Shown here: positions 23,830-33,639 of the stretch, one piece after another
Layout: each line of letters begins with the position of its first letter
Position numbering within the stretch: position 1 is the first letter of the stretch
From: Devosia aquimaris
GTDB taxonomy: Bacteria; Pseudomonadota; Alphaproteobacteria; Rhizobiales; Devosiaceae
Assembly: GCF_020169335.1 (NCBI RefSeq)
Contig: NZ_JAIEZN010000001.1
Location: 947,426 to 1,011,425 of the forward strand
DNA: 64,000 bases
Direction of reading: 5' to 3'
Position numbers and translations under genes: made by a program
The notes under the pieces: model-generated
What the model saw: only the letters and a program-made list of their open reading frames with translations
Databases searched by the model: none
Told to the model about the DNA's origin: nothing

Positions 23830-24777
23830 ATGTCCCAGTACGCCCAAAGCAGCGATGCTGCGGCGCTTGTATCGACCAGCCCACCGCGTCGAGCGCGCCG
23901 AAAATTCAATGTGATGTCCATTGTTGGCACCACCCCGATGATCCTCACGGCGGTTGGCGTCTTCGTGATCTGCATCATCTTCTCGTTCATCTGGTCCTTC
24001 ACCAACTCCAAGCTGTTCCCCAATTTCAACTTTGTGGGCATGGACCAGTACAATCGCCTCTGGGCCTCTGACCGCTGGAGAATCTCCGTCGGCAACGTCT
24101 TCCTGTTCGGCGTCTGCTCGCTGGTCGCCAACATGGTCTTCGGCTATCTGCTGGCCGTGTTCATGGATCAGCGGATCAAGCAGGAAGATCTGTTCCGCTC
24201 CATCTTCCTTTATCCCTTCGCCATGTCCCTGGTCGTGACAGGCCTCGTCTGGCAGTGGATGTTCGATCCCAACCTGGGCATCCAGTCGGCCGTCCGCCAG
24301 CTGGGCTGGACCGACTTCCAGTTTGCCCCGCTCACCAACCAGGCCACCGCAATCTATGGCGTTGTGCTCGGTGGCGTGTGGAACGGTGTGGGTGTCACCA
24401 TGGCCATCCTGCTGGCCGGTCTGCGCGGCGTCGATGCTGAAATCTGGAAAGCCGCCAAGATCGACGGCATTCCGGCCTGGCGCACCTATCTGTTCATCGT
24501 GCTGCCCATGATGAAGGGCGCGCTGCTCACCGCCTTCATCCTGCAGTGCACCGGCGTCGTGCGCGTCTTCGACATTGTTATCGCCATGACGCAGGGCGGC
24601 CCGGGTGTCGCCACCCAGATGCCCGCCATCTACGTCATCCAGCACATCACCGACCGCGTGAACGTGGGGCAGGGCATGGCAGCGGCATGCACCATGCTGC
24701 TCCCGGTCCTTGCCGTCATCGTCCTGCAGGGCGTCCTGCAGTGGAACGCCAAGCGCAAGAAGGAAAAGGCAATATGA
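23830..24777 (+). CDS. Sugar ABC transporter permease 1
   Basis: Inner-membrane permease of 315 residues with a hydrophobic segment from about residue 35 (TAVGVFVICIIFSFIW) and the CUT1 EAA loop EIWKAAKIDGIPAWRTYLFI near residue 215, which contacts the ATPase. A polar N-terminal tail of about 30 residues precedes the first helix. Its stop overlaps the start of permease 2 in ATGA. Pairs with permease 2 and the ATPase to form the channel for the sugar delivered by the upstream binding protein. Confidence 0.93.
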   Translation: MSQYAQSSDAAALVSTSPPRRARRKFNVMSIVGTTPMILTAVGVFVICIIFSFIWSFTNSKLFPNFNFVGMDQYNRLWASDRWRISVGNVFLFGVCSLVANMVFGYLLAVFMDQRIKQEDLFRSIFLYPFAMSLVVTGLVWQWMFDPNLGIQSAVRQLGWTDFQFAPLTNQATAIYGVVLGGVWNGVGVTMAILLAGLRGVDAEIWKAAKIDGIPAWRTYLFIVLPMMKGALLTAFILQCTGVVRVFDIVIAMTQGGPGVATQMPAIYVIQHITDRVNVGQGMAAACTMLLPVLAVIVLQGVLQWNAKRKKEKAI

Positions 24778-25697
24778 CGTCCGAAGCACTCTCGCCGGCG
24801 ACCACCGGCGCATCGGGCGCCGTCGAACCGCGTGGCGCCAAGCCCAAGAAGCTCACCATCGGCCGTGTCGGCGTCTATGCGTTCTTGGTCATTGCGGCCC
24901 TGTTCTTCCTGATGCCGCTCTGGGTCATGATCGTGACCTCGCTCAAGGGCCTGCCGGAAATCCGGCTCGGCCAGCTCTTCAACCTGCCCGCTCAGGTCAC
25001 CTTCGAGCCCTGGCTCAAGGCCTGGGACACCGCCTGCACGGGTCGCGACTGTAATGGTCTCAAGCCCGGCTTCATGAACTCGCTCAAGATCACGCTCCTG
25101 TCGGTGCCGGTCTCGATCGTGGTGGCCATGATCAATGGCTATGCCCTCAGCTTCTGGAAGTACAAGGGTTCGGACCTGCTGTTCGGCATCCTGATCTTCG
25201 GCGCCTTCGTGCCCTACCAGGTGGTGATCTATCCGCTCATCATCGGTCTGAGCAAAGTGGGCCTGTTCGCCACGCTGCCGGGCATCGTGATCGTCCATAC
25301 CATCTTCGGCATGCCGATCCTGACGCTGCTGTTCCGCAACTTCTTCGCCTCGCTCCCGCCTGAACTGTTCAAGGCGGCGCGCGTGGACGGGGCCGGCTTC
25401 TGGCAGATCTTCTTTCAGATCATGCTGCCCATGTCGGTGCCGATCGCCATCGTGGCGGTGATCCTGCAGACCACCGGTATCTGGAACGACTTCCTGTTCG
25501 GCACGGTCTTTGCGGGTCGCGAGAACATGCCGATGACGGTTCAGCTCAACAATATCGTCACCACCACCACCGGTGTGCGCGAATACAACGTCAACATGGC
25601 CGCGACCATTCTGACTGCCGCCGTACCTCTGGCAGTCTACTTCATCTCGGGCAAATGGTTCGTCCGCGGCATCGCCGCCGGTGCGGTTAAGGGTTAA
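24774..25697 (+). CDS. Sugar ABC transporter permease 2
   Basis: Inner-membrane permease of 307 residues. After a polar leader the first helix reads YAFLVIAALFFLMPLWVMIV; the EAA loop ELFKAARVDGAGFWQIFFQI is at about residues 200-220. It lacks similarity to a binding protein and so is the second subunit of the heterodimer. ATG 24774 gives the ATGA overlap with permease 1; the frame is open further up, but that lies inside the first permease. Four bases separate its stop from the ATPase start. Confidence 0.93.
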   Translation: MTSEALSPATTGASGAVEPRGAKPKKLTIGRVGVYAFLVIAALFFLMPLWVMIVTSLKGLPEIRLGQLFNLPAQVTFEPWLKAWDTACTGRDCNGLKPGFMNSLKITLLSVPVSIVVAMINGYALSFWKYKGSDLLFGILIFGAFVPYQVVIYPLIIGLSKVGLFATLPGIVIVHTIFGMPILTLLFRNFFASLPPELFKAARVDGAGFWQIFFQIMLPMSVPIAIVAVILQTTGIWNDFLFGTVFAGRENMPMTVQLNNIVTTTTGVREYNVNMAATILTAAVPLAVYFISGKWFVRGIAAGAVKG

Positions 25698-25701
25698 AAA
25701 G

Positions 25702-26787
<1,086 letters not shown>

Positions 26788-26977
26788 CGACTGCCAATTT
26801 CGGCGTCGGCGCCCGCTCAGGGCGGCTGCCGGCGCCCAAACACTGCCCGCGGCAGCCAGATATTACTTTTGCGGTGATCGACCTGCCGCTGCTGCGCGAC
26901 AACGCCCCGAAACATCGTTATCCCCTGCGACCAGCTTTCGTCGCAGCCATCCATTCTAACGTTATAATGAGGCCAAA

Positions 26978-27727
26978 ATGACCGTTCTGTCATTCCAGCT
27001 CTACAGCGCCCGCAATGTTCCCTCCCTTGAAGACTACCTGGCCAAGCTGGCTGGCCTTGGCTACACCCAGGTCGAAGGCTATGGCGGGCTTTACGCCGAT
27101 GCAGCGGGCCTTGCCGCAACGCTGAAGAAGAATGGTCTGACCATGCCGACCGGCCACTTCGGCCCGGCCCAGGTCGCGGACGTCGAAACCACGCTCAAGA
27201 CCGCCGAAACGCTCGGCATGAAGAAGATCTTCTGCCCCCATATCGGTCCCGAAGGCCGCAGCGCCGATGAGTCCAAGTGGCTCGAACTGGCCGAAATGCT
27301 GGCCAAGGCCGGCGAGACCTACACCAAGCACGGCTATGGCTTTGGCTGGCACAACCACGACTTCGAATTCGTGCCCACCACCTCGGGCCGCACGCCCATG
27401 GAGATCATCCTTGAGACCGCGCCTGCCATCGAGTGGGAATGCGACGTCGCCTGGGTTGTCCGTGGCAAGGCTGACCCGATCGCCTGGTTCGACAAATACG
27501 GCTCGCGCATCACCGCCGTGCACGTCAAGGACATCGCCCCCGCCGGTGAATGCCTGGATGAAGACGGCTGGGCCGACGTTGGCCACGGCACGCTCGATTG
27601 GGACAATCTGATCGGCAAGGTGCAGTCCAAGACCAAGGCAGAATACTTCGTCGCCGAACACGACAAGCCCAATGATGAAGTGCGCTTTGCCACGCGCTCC
27701 ATCGCCACCGCCAAGAAGTGGAAGTAA
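26978..27727 (+). CDS. Sugar phosphate isomerase/epimerase family protein 1
   Basis: TIM-barrel protein of 249 residues of the xylose-isomerase-like (AP endonuclease 2) superfamily. Seen: the start SFQLYSARNV, the metal-site segments FGWHNHDFEF and WECDVAW, and AVHVKDI with the second histidine-aspartate set, then an E in AEHDKPN. It is 190 bases after the ATPase and 5 bases before a Gfo/Idh/MocA gene, so it belongs to the catabolic part of the cassette. Enzymes of this fold isomerise or epimerise sugars or open 3-keto sugars; the substrate is unknown. A perfect TATAAT (26963-26968) only 10 bases before the ATG could give a nearly leaderless transcript. Confidence 0.87.
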   Translation: MTVLSFQLYSARNVPSLEDYLAKLAGLGYTQVEGYGGLYADAAGLAATLKKNGLTMPTGHFGPAQVADVETTLKTAETLGMKKIFCPHIGPEGRSADESKWLELAEMLAKAGETYTKHGYGFGWHNHDFEFVPTTSGRTPMEIILETAPAIEWECDVAWVVRGKADPIAWFDKYGSRITAVHVKDIAPAGECLDEDGWADVGHGTLDWDNLIGKVQSKTKAEYFVAEHDKPNDEVRFATRSIATAKKWK

Positions 27728-27732
27728 TCCAA

Positions 27733-28872
27733 ATGGCCAAGACTTATGGCGTCGGCATCATGGGTGCCGGCAATATCTCGGGCGCTTACCTGCGTCTGGC
27801 GCCCCTGTTCAAGGGGCTTGAGGTTCGCGCCGTTGCCGACATCGTGCCGGCAGCGGCCCAGAAGCGCGCCGAGGAATTCGGCGTCCGCGCCCAGACGCCC
27901 GATGAGCTGCTCAAGAACAGCGAGATTGACGTGATCGTCAATCTCACCATCCCGGCCACGCACTATGGCGTGTCCATGGACATCATCTCGGCCGGCAAGC
28001 ATGCCTATTCAGAAAAGCCCTTCGTGCTGTCGCTGGAGGAGGGCACGGCCCTCAAGAAGGCCGCCGCCGAGCGCAATCTCAAGGTCGGCTCGGCGCCCGA
28101 CACCTTCCTGGGTGGCGCGCACCAGCAGGCCCGCCAGATCATCGACAGTGGCCAGCTCGGCAAGATCATGAGTGGCACCACCCACGTCATGAGCCGTGGC
28201 ATGGAGCATTGGCATCCCAATCCGGACTTCTTCTTCCAGCCCGGCGCCGGCCCGATCCTCGATCTCGGTCCCTATTACGTCACCGAGCTCATCCACCTGC
28301 TCGGGCCGGTCAAGCGCCTGTCGGCCTTCACCAACATGGCCCGCACCGAGCGCGAAGTGACGGCCGAAGGCCCGTTCAAGGGCAGCTTCGTCAAGGTCGG
28401 CACGCCGACCACCATCCATGGCGTGCTCGAGTTCGCTTCGGGTGCCATCGTCACCATCGGCGCCAGCTGGGACGTGGCGGCACACGGCCACCACAATATC
28501 GAGCTCTACGGCACCGATGGCTCTATCTTCGTGCCCGATCCGAACTTCTTCGGCGGCGATCTGGTTACGGCCAATATCGCTGGCGAGCGCAGCAATGTCT
28601 CGCCCTGGGATCATCCGTTCGGCAAGCCCAACCAGGACCTCGACAAGCCCACGCCGCGCGCCAACTATCGTGCTGCCGGCCTGGCCGACATGATGAACTC
28701 CATCGAGAGCGGCAAGACCGCCCGCTGCGGCCTCGATGTGGCGCTGCATGCCGTGGACGTGATGACCAGCCTGCTCAAGGCTGGCGAGAGCGGGCAGGTG
28801 CTCACCCTGAGCACCACCTGCGCACGTCCTGATGCGCTCAGCCCCGAAGAGGCACGCGCCCTGTTGAAATAA
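27733..28872 (+). CDS. Gfo/Idh/MocA family oxidoreductase 1
   Basis: NAD(P)-dependent sugar dehydrogenase of 379 residues. N-terminal Rossmann motif GIMGAGNISGAY (residues about 8-19), the EKPFVLSLEE motif with the catalytic lysine, then the beta-sheet substrate domain with GPILDLGPYYVTELIHLLG. ATG 27733 chosen over GTG 27718, which overlaps the isomerase. It follows isomerase 1 by 5 bases. Such pairs typically oxidise a sugar to a 3-keto or aldonate form and then isomerise or cleave it. A perfect 8-base inverted repeat overlaps its stop. Confidence 0.9.
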   Translation: MAKTYGVGIMGAGNISGAYLRLAPLFKGLEVRAVADIVPAAAQKRAEEFGVRAQTPDELLKNSEIDVIVNLTIPATHYGVSMDIISAGKHAYSEKPFVLSLEEGTALKKAAAERNLKVGSAPDTFLGGAHQQARQIIDSGQLGKIMSGTTHVMSRGMEHWHPNPDFFFQPGAGPILDLGPYYVTELIHLLGPVKRLSAFTNMARTEREVTAEGPFKGSFVKVGTPTTIHGVLEFASGAIVTIGASWDVAAHGHHNIELYGTDGSIFVPDPNFFGGDLVTANIAGERSNVSPWDHPFGKPNQDLDKPTPRANYRAAGLADMMNSIESGKTARCGLDVALHAVDVMTSLLKAGESGQVLTLSTTCARPDALSPEEARALLK

Positions 28873-28890
28873 TGAGGTGCGTACCTCATT
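28871..28890. repeat. Inverted repeat at the stop of oxidoreductase 1
   Basis: AATGAGGT-GCGT-ACCTCATT, perfect 8-base arms; it begins inside the TAA stop codon. No T-run follows, so it is not a normal terminator. It could be a protein site or an mRNA-end hairpin ahead of the terminator at 28935. Confidence 0.7.
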
Positions 28891-28934
28891 GACAGCCGTC
28901 ATTGGCCGGTCAACAGTATGATAAATGACCAGGG

Positions 28935-28963
28935 CAGGCGGCGGCTATTCGCCGCCTGTTTTT
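28935..28963 (+). terminator. Intrinsic terminator after oxidoreductase 1
   Basis: CAGGCGGCG (28935-28943), loop, CGCCGCCTG (28950-28958), T5. Separates the first isomerase/dehydrogenase pair from the second. Confidence 0.88.
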
Positions 28964-29015
28964 ACGAGTTGGTACAAGACTGAGGCGCACAGCGCCCGCA
29001 ACGAGGAGAAACCCA

Positions 29016-30071
29016 ATGCGCACCATCAAGGGGCCGGCAATCTTTCTGGCGCAGTTCGCCGGCGACGCGGCGCCGTTCAATTCCTTCGATGCCATTTGTG
29101 GCTGGGCCGCCAATTACGGCTACAAGGGCGTTCAGATCCCCACCTGGGTGGGCAGCCTGATCGATCTGGAAAAGGCAGCCACCTCAAAGACCTATGCCGA
29201 TGAACTGGCCGGCACCGCCGCCAAGCACGGCCTGGCCATCACCGAGCTCTCGACCCATCTGCAGGGCCAGCTCGTGGCGGCCCATCCGGTCTATGACACC
29301 ATGCTCGATGGCTTTGCGCCGGCTTCGGTGCACGGCAACCCCAAGGCCCGCCAGGAATGGGCTGTGCAGCAGCTCCATTGGGCAGCCAAGGCCTCGAAAA
29401 ACCTCGGCCTCACCGAGCACGCGACCTTCTCGGGCGCGCTGGCCTGGCCCTTCCTCTATCCGTTCCCGCAGCGCCCTGCAGGTCTGGTCGAAGAAGCCTT
29501 TGACGAACTGGCCCGCCGCTGGACGCCCATCCTCAATGCCTTTGACGAGAACGGCGTCGACGTCTGCTATGAGATCCATCCCGGCGAGGATCTGCATGAC
29601 GGCGTGACCTATGAGATGTTCCTTGAGCGCGTGAAGAACCACCCGCGCGCCAATCTGCTCTATGATCCCAGCCACTTCGTGCTGCAGCAGCTTGATTATC
29701 TGGACTACATCGACATCTACCACGAGCGCATCAAGATGTTCCACGTCAAGGATGCCGAGTTCAATCCGACCGGCCGCCAGGGCGTCTATTCGGGCTATCA
29801 GAGCTGGATCAACCGGGCAGGGCGCTTCCGCTCTCTCGGCGACGGCCAGGTCGATTTCGCCTCCATCTTCTCCAAGATGGCGCAGTATGACTTTGCCGGC
29901 TGGGCCGTGCTCGAATGGGAATGCGCCATCAAGCATCCCGAGGATGGGGCCCGTGAAGGCGCCGAGTTCATCAAGAACCACATCATCCGCGTCACCGAGA
30001 AGGCTTTTGACGATTTCGCCTCTGCCGGCACCGACAAGGCCGCCAACCGCAAGATGCTCGGGCTGTCATAG
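29016..30071 (+). CDS. Sugar phosphate isomerase/epimerase family protein 2
   Basis: Xylose-isomerase-like TIM barrel of 351 residues, longer than isomerase 1 and only distantly similar. Seen: GYKGVQIPTW, the glutamate-histidine pair VCYEIHPGEDLHDG, NLLYDPSHFVLQQLDY, MFHVKDAEFNPTG and the closing VLEWECAIKHPEDG, which together give the metal ligands expected of the fold. It stands between two terminators and a spacer repeat and precedes a second Gfo/Idh/MocA gene. It probably performs a second isomerisation, epimerisation or ring-opening step in the same pathway; the compound is not known. Confidence 0.87.
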   Translation: MRTIKGPAIFLAQFAGDAAPFNSFDAICGWAANYGYKGVQIPTWVGSLIDLEKAATSKTYADELAGTAAKHGLAITELSTHLQGQLVAAHPVYDTMLDGFAPASVHGNPKARQEWAVQQLHWAAKASKNLGLTEHATFSGALAWPFLYPFPQRPAGLVEEAFDELARRWTPILNAFDENGVDVCYEIHPGEDLHDGVTYEMFLERVKNHPRANLLYDPSHFVLQQLDYLDYIDIYHERIKMFHVKDAEFNPTGRQGVYSGYQSWINRAGRFRSLGDGQVDFASIFSKMAQYDFAGWAVLEWECAIKHPEDGAREGAEFIKNHIIRVTEKAFDDFASAGTDKAANRKMLGLS

Positions 30072-30097
30072 GACCACAGATATATATGTTCATCGTC

Positions 30098-30120
30098 ACC
30101 ACCGGGCTTGTCCCGGTGGT
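30098..30120. repeat. Palindromic intergenic element (CCGGGCTTGTCCCGG core)
   Basis: ACCACCGGG-CTTGT-CCCGGTGGT with 9-base arms. Its core closely matches the element at 50900-50923. No T-run follows. The 113-base gap between isomerase 2 and oxidoreductase 2 also contains a partial copy, CCGGGACGAGCC at about 30133. Confidence 0.72.
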
Positions 30121-30184
30121 CCACCGATTGCCGGGACGAGCCGAGCAATGACGATGGACGAAAGAACGGGAAGAGGAACACAAA

Positions 30185-31336
30185 ATGGCTGAGAACGGCG
30201 CAAAGCGCATTCGTCTGGGCATGGTCGGCGGCGGCACGGGAGCCTTCATCGGCTATGTGCACCGCGTCGCCTCCCGCATCGATGGCGATTATGATCTGGT
30301 GGCGGGCGCCCTGTCGTCCCGCCCCGACGTGGCCAGGGAATCCGGCCGCAATATCGGCCTGGCCGAAGACCGCATCTATACCTCCTATGAGGAGATGGCC
30401 AAGGCCGAGGCCGCGCGTCCCGATGGCATCCAGGCGGTGTCCATCGTCACGCCCAACCACATGCACTATGGCCCGGCCAAGGCCTTTCTCGAGGCCGGCA
30501 TCCATGTGATCTGCGACAAGCCGATCACCTCCACGCTCGAAGACGCCCGCAAGCTGGCCGAGATCCAGCCCAAGAACGGCGCCAAGTTCCTGCTCACCCA
30601 CAACTACACCGGCTATCCGCTGATCCGTCAGGCGCGCGAGCTGGTCGCTTCGGGTGCCCTGGGCAAGATCCGCGTCGTCCAGGCCGAATATCCGCAGGAT
30701 TGGCTGACCGAGCCGACCAGCGATGACAACAAGCAGGCGTCCTGGCGCACCGACCCGGCCCGTTCCGGCGCCGGCGGCTGCATCGGCGACATCGGCACCC
30801 ATGCCTATAACCTCGCCCGCTTCGTCACCGGCCTCAAGACCGACTCGGTCTCGGCCGATCTGACGGCCTTCGTCGATGGCCGTCAGCTCGACGACAACGT
30901 CAACATCATGCTGCGCTTCGAAGGCGGAGCCAAGGGCATGCTCTGGGCCAGCCAGGTGGCCGTGGGCTGCGAGAACGGTCTGCAGCTGCGCGTCTATGGC
31001 GACAAGGGCGGCATCGAATGGCGCCAGGATAATCCCAACTACATGTGGTTCACCGAATTCGGCAAACCCAAGCAGTTGCTGACCCGCGGCGGCGCCATCT
31101 CGGGCAATGCCGCCTCGACCATGAATGTGCGCATTCCCTCGGGCCATCCGGAAGGCTACCTCGAAGCCTTCGCCACGCTCTATAGCCAGTTCGCCGCCAT
31201 CATCCGCGGCGAGGGCCAGGCCTATGAAGGCCTGCTGCCGACGCTGGCCGACGGCGTGGAAGGCATGCAGTTCATCGTGGCCTCGGTGCAGTCGAGCAAG
31301 AACGACGGCAAGTGGACCAAACTCAGCGACGTCTGA
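30185..31336 (+). CDS. Gfo/Idh/MocA family oxidoreductase 2
   Basis: NAD(P)-dependent dehydrogenase of 383 residues. Rossmann motif GMVGGGTGAFIGYVHR at about residues 13-28, VTPNHMHY, the VICDKPITS motif with the catalytic lysine, GGCIGDIGTHAYNLARF, and a C-terminal substrate domain. It differs clearly from oxidoreductase 1 and belongs to a separate subfamily. A strong terminator follows 26 bases after the stop. With isomerase 2 it forms the second isomerase/dehydrogenase pair of the cassette. Confidence 0.9.
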   Translation: MAENGAKRIRLGMVGGGTGAFIGYVHRVASRIDGDYDLVAGALSSRPDVARESGRNIGLAEDRIYTSYEEMAKAEAARPDGIQAVSIVTPNHMHYGPAKAFLEAGIHVICDKPITSTLEDARKLAEIQPKNGAKFLLTHNYTGYPLIRQARELVASGALGKIRVVQAEYPQDWLTEPTSDDNKQASWRTDPARSGAGGCIGDIGTHAYNLARFVTGLKTDSVSADLTAFVDGRQLDDNVNIMLRFEGGAKGMLWASQVAVGCENGLQLRVYGDKGGIEWRQDNPNYMWFTEFGKPKQLLTRGGAISGNAASTMNVRIPSGHPEGYLEAFATLYSQFAAIIRGEGQAYEGLLPTLADGVEGMQFIVASVQSSKNDGKWTKLSDV

Positions 31337-31361
31337 GCCGGGACGCTCCCAGCCTGAACAG

Positions 31362-31388
31362 CACCCCGGCCTGCGCCGGGGTGTTTTT
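31362..31388 (+). terminator. Intrinsic terminator ending the sugar cassette
   Basis: CACCCCGGC (31362-31370), loop CTGC, GCCGGGGTG (31375-31383), then TTTTTCTTTT. Converging GumN-like gene ends just downstream. Confidence 0.93.
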
Positions 31389-31396
31389 CTTTTGGC

Positions 31397-32254
31397 CTAT
31401 TGCACGCGCTCCACGCTGTAGCCGGCGGCCTCGAGCAGCTCCAGCACATTGCCGCTGCCCACCAGATGGCCGGCGCCAACGATGATGAGGTTGTTGCGAT
31501 TCTCGGCCAGCATCGTTTCGATCGGCGCGATCCAGTTGCGGTTGCGCGCCAGCAGCAGCCGGTCGAGATAGGCCTCTTCCAGCCCGCCCATATCCATCAG
31601 GAACAGGGCGCCCAGCTTGTCCGGCGTGCCCCCCAGCCAGTGGCTCATCAGCTTGCTCATCACCTTGGGCAATTGGTCGAACTGCTCGACAGTCGCCTGC
31701 AGCAGGGCAATCTGTTCATCATCCGGCGCCCCGGCCAGCACCTCGATCTGCTCGTCGCCGGTCTCGAGAAAGGCCATGCGGTCGGCGGCAATCTCGGGTT
31801 CCAGGCTGAACTCGACGCCTTGCTCGATCATGCCCAGGCTGGCGATGCCGGCGGCCGAGAGCGTGTTGGCCGCCATCCAGGGACGCATGGCCAGCATCGG
31901 CCCAAACGGCATGCCAAGCAGTTCGGCCTGCCGCCGCACTTCGGCCTCAAGCCCCTCGTCCATCACATCGGTCAGCTGCGTCCCGTCGACATAGATGCCG
32001 CGCACAAAGGCCTTGGCGCCCACCTCGGCCATGGCCGCAGGACGGATGTCGGTCTCAAAGACGATCTGGTCCGCCTTGGCCAGGGTGTCGTCAAACAGTG
32101 GCGTGCGCCAGTCGGTGTCGGCGGGCATGACATGCAGCGAGCCAAACACATGCACGACGCTATCGCCATCGCTGACGGCCCACAGGGCAGGGGCCGCTTG
32201 CGCCGGGGCGCTGAGCAGCAGCACTCCAAGTGTCGTCAACAGCCGCTTGAGCAT
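31397..32254 (-). CDS. TraB/GumN family exported protein
   Basis: Protein of 285 residues with a signal peptide (LLTTLGVLLLSAPAQA) and the TraB/GumN domain: HVFGSLHVMPAD near the mature N-terminus, FETDI, and the C-terminal RNRNWIAPIETMLAENRNN plus IIVGAGHLVG. The conserved GxxH and H in GAGHL resemble the metal site of Tiki-type proteases, so a periplasmic peptidase activity is possible but unproved. SD GGAGGTGA immediately upstream favours ATG 32254 over the TTG at 32257. The terminator of the opposing operon lies 9 bases past its stop. Confidence 0.86.
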   Translation of the reverse strand: MLKRLLTTLGVLLLSAPAQAAPALWAVSDGDSVVHVFGSLHVMPADTDWRTPLFDDTLAKADQIVFETDIRPAAMAEVGAKAFVRGIYVDGTQLTDVMDEGLEAEVRRQAELLGMPFGPMLAMRPWMAANTLSAAGIASLGMIEQGVEFSLEPEIAADRMAFLETGDEQIEVLAGAPDDEQIALLQATVEQFDQLPKVMSKLMSHWLGGTPDKLGALFLMDMGGLEEAYLDRLLLARNRNWIAPIETMLAENRNNLIIVGAGHLVGSGNVLELLEAAGYSVERVQ

Positions 32255-32357
32255 CAATCACCTCCCGATACGGTCGGTGATCGTCTTGCCGGCCCAAAAA
32301 ACAAATGCGCCGCAACAGTTTGCAGCGCATTGTGGATTCAGGATGGCAGAGACGGGA

Positions 32358-32663
32358 CTAGTGTGTCCAGGGTGTCTTGCGATCGGCGCGGAAATTGTCC
32401 GGATAGCTCACCCGCTGCGGCGTGGCTTCATGCACCGGCTGCACGCTATAGGCGATGCCATTTTTCTGCGCATAGGCTTCGGCGGCTTCGAGCGTATCAA
32501 AGCTCAACCGGATCTGCTGGCGCGTGTCGGTGGTGCTGGTATAGCCCATCAGAGGATCGATGGAGCGGGGCGCAGCCGGCTCATGCACCAGCACCCACTT
32601 GTGGGTCTTGCCTTTGCCGGACTGCATGGCGTTGCGGGCCGGGCGGTAGATACGGGCGGTCAT
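32358..32663 (-). CDS. NDUFS4-like NADH dehydrogenase (complex I) accessory protein
   Basis: Protein of 101 residues of the ETC_C1_NDUFS4 family, an accessory subunit of complex I known from mitochondria and alphaproteobacteria. Seen: MTARIYRPARNAMQSGKGKT at the start, KWVLVHEP, MGYTSTTDTRQQIRLSF and DTLEAAEAYAQKNG, all signature segments. It lies on the cytoplasmic side of complex I near the NADH module. It is far from any nuo gene in this window, which is normal for this subunit. Followed by a divergent PAP2 gene beyond tRNA-Pro. Confidence 0.92.
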   Translation of the reverse strand: MTARIYRPARNAMQSGKGKTHKWVLVHEPAAPRSIDPLMGYTSTTDTRQQIRLSFDTLEAAEAYAQKNGIAYSVQPVHEATPQRVSYPDNFRADRKTPWTH

Positions 32664-32708
32664 GCAAAGTCCTCAACACGATGCGTTTCGCCAGAAGGCG
32701 GACTGTGA

Positions 32709-32785
32709 TGGTCGGAGTACAAAGATTCGAACTTTGGACCCCCGGTTCCCAAAACCGGTGCTCTACCAGGCTGAGCTACACTCCG
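32709..32785 (-). tRNA. tRNA-Pro (anticodon TGG)
   Basis: Minus-strand 77-base cloverleaf with encoded CCA (32711-32709), acceptor CGGAGTG against TACTCCG, anticodon loop TTTTGGG, T-loop GTTCGAATC. It reads CCA and CCG-family codons. Confidence 0.96.
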
Positions 32786-32889
32786 ATATCACCGCCATCC
32801 GTTAGCCTGTTCAGAGCCATAGGGCAAGCGTAACCACACCTGTGTGTGAGCATTGACGGAACCTGTGCACACGTCCAAATACATCACCC

Positions 32890-33639
32890 ATGATTGACCT
32901 TACGCCGCGCTGGCCGCTGGGCCTCAACCGCAAGACCTGGCAGGACCGCGCTGTGGCGCTGGTCATGGTGCTTTTCGCATTGCTGTTCATTGATGCCTGG
33001 GCGTCCCAGACATTGCAGGCTTGGCCCGATGTGTGGCGCGCGCCCTTCGCCTTCATCACTGATTTCGGCCTGTCAGATTGGGTGCTGATTCCCTCGGTTC
33101 TGGTCTTTGCCCTGGCCGCGATCGCGTTGCGGCTGCCGATCGGCGCCTATCGGCGCGCGGTCTATGAATTGGGCATGGTTGCCGCCTTCATCTTCATCGG
33201 GGTCGGTCTACCCGGGCTGGTCTCCAATCTGCTCAAGCGCCTGGTCGGTCGCGCGCGGCCGGAGCATTTTGGCGATGTCGGCGCCTTCCAGTTCCACCAT
33301 GTGGTCAACGCCTGGGATTTTCAGAGCTTTCCGTCCGGCCACTCCACCACGGCCATGGCCACGGCCCTGGTCGTGGGCTTCATGGCGCCGCGGCTGTTTC
33401 CTGCCGTTCTGGTCATCGCCCTGGTTACAGGCCTGTCGCGCGTCGTCATCGGCATGCACTATCCCACCGATGTGGTGGGCGGCTTTGCCCTCGGCCTGAT
33501 CGGCGCCTATGCGGTGCGGAATGTCTTCGCGGGGCGTCGCTGGCTGTTTGCGAACCGCGCGGATGGCTCCGTGCGGTTCCGGGGCTTGCCCAATATCAAG
33601 CGGCTGCTCCGCCGCTGGCGCTACCGCGCCCGCGCATAG
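32890..33639 (+). CDS. PAP2 family membrane phosphatase
   Basis: Membrane protein of 249 residues with several hydrophobic helices and the three phosphatase motifs: KRLVGRARPEHF, PSGHSTTA, and SRVVIGMHYPTDVVGG with the catalytic histidine. Members remove phosphate from phosphatidic acid, undecaprenyl diphosphate or lipid A, with the active site facing the periplasm. ATG 32890 follows the tRNA-Pro by about 100 bases. Its last 19 bases overlap the end of the converging metC gene. Confidence 0.9.
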   Translation: MIDLTPRWPLGLNRKTWQDRAVALVMVLFALLFIDAWASQTLQAWPDVWRAPFAFITDFGLSDWVLIPSVLVFALAAIALRLPIGAYRRAVYELGMVAAFIFIGVGLPGLVSNLLKRLVGRARPEHFGDVGAFQFHHVVNAWDFQSFPSGHSTTAMATALVVGFMAPRLFPAVLVIALVTGLSRVVIGMHYPTDVVGGFALGLIGAYAVRNVFAGRRWLFANRADGSVRFRGLPNIKRLLRRWRYRARA

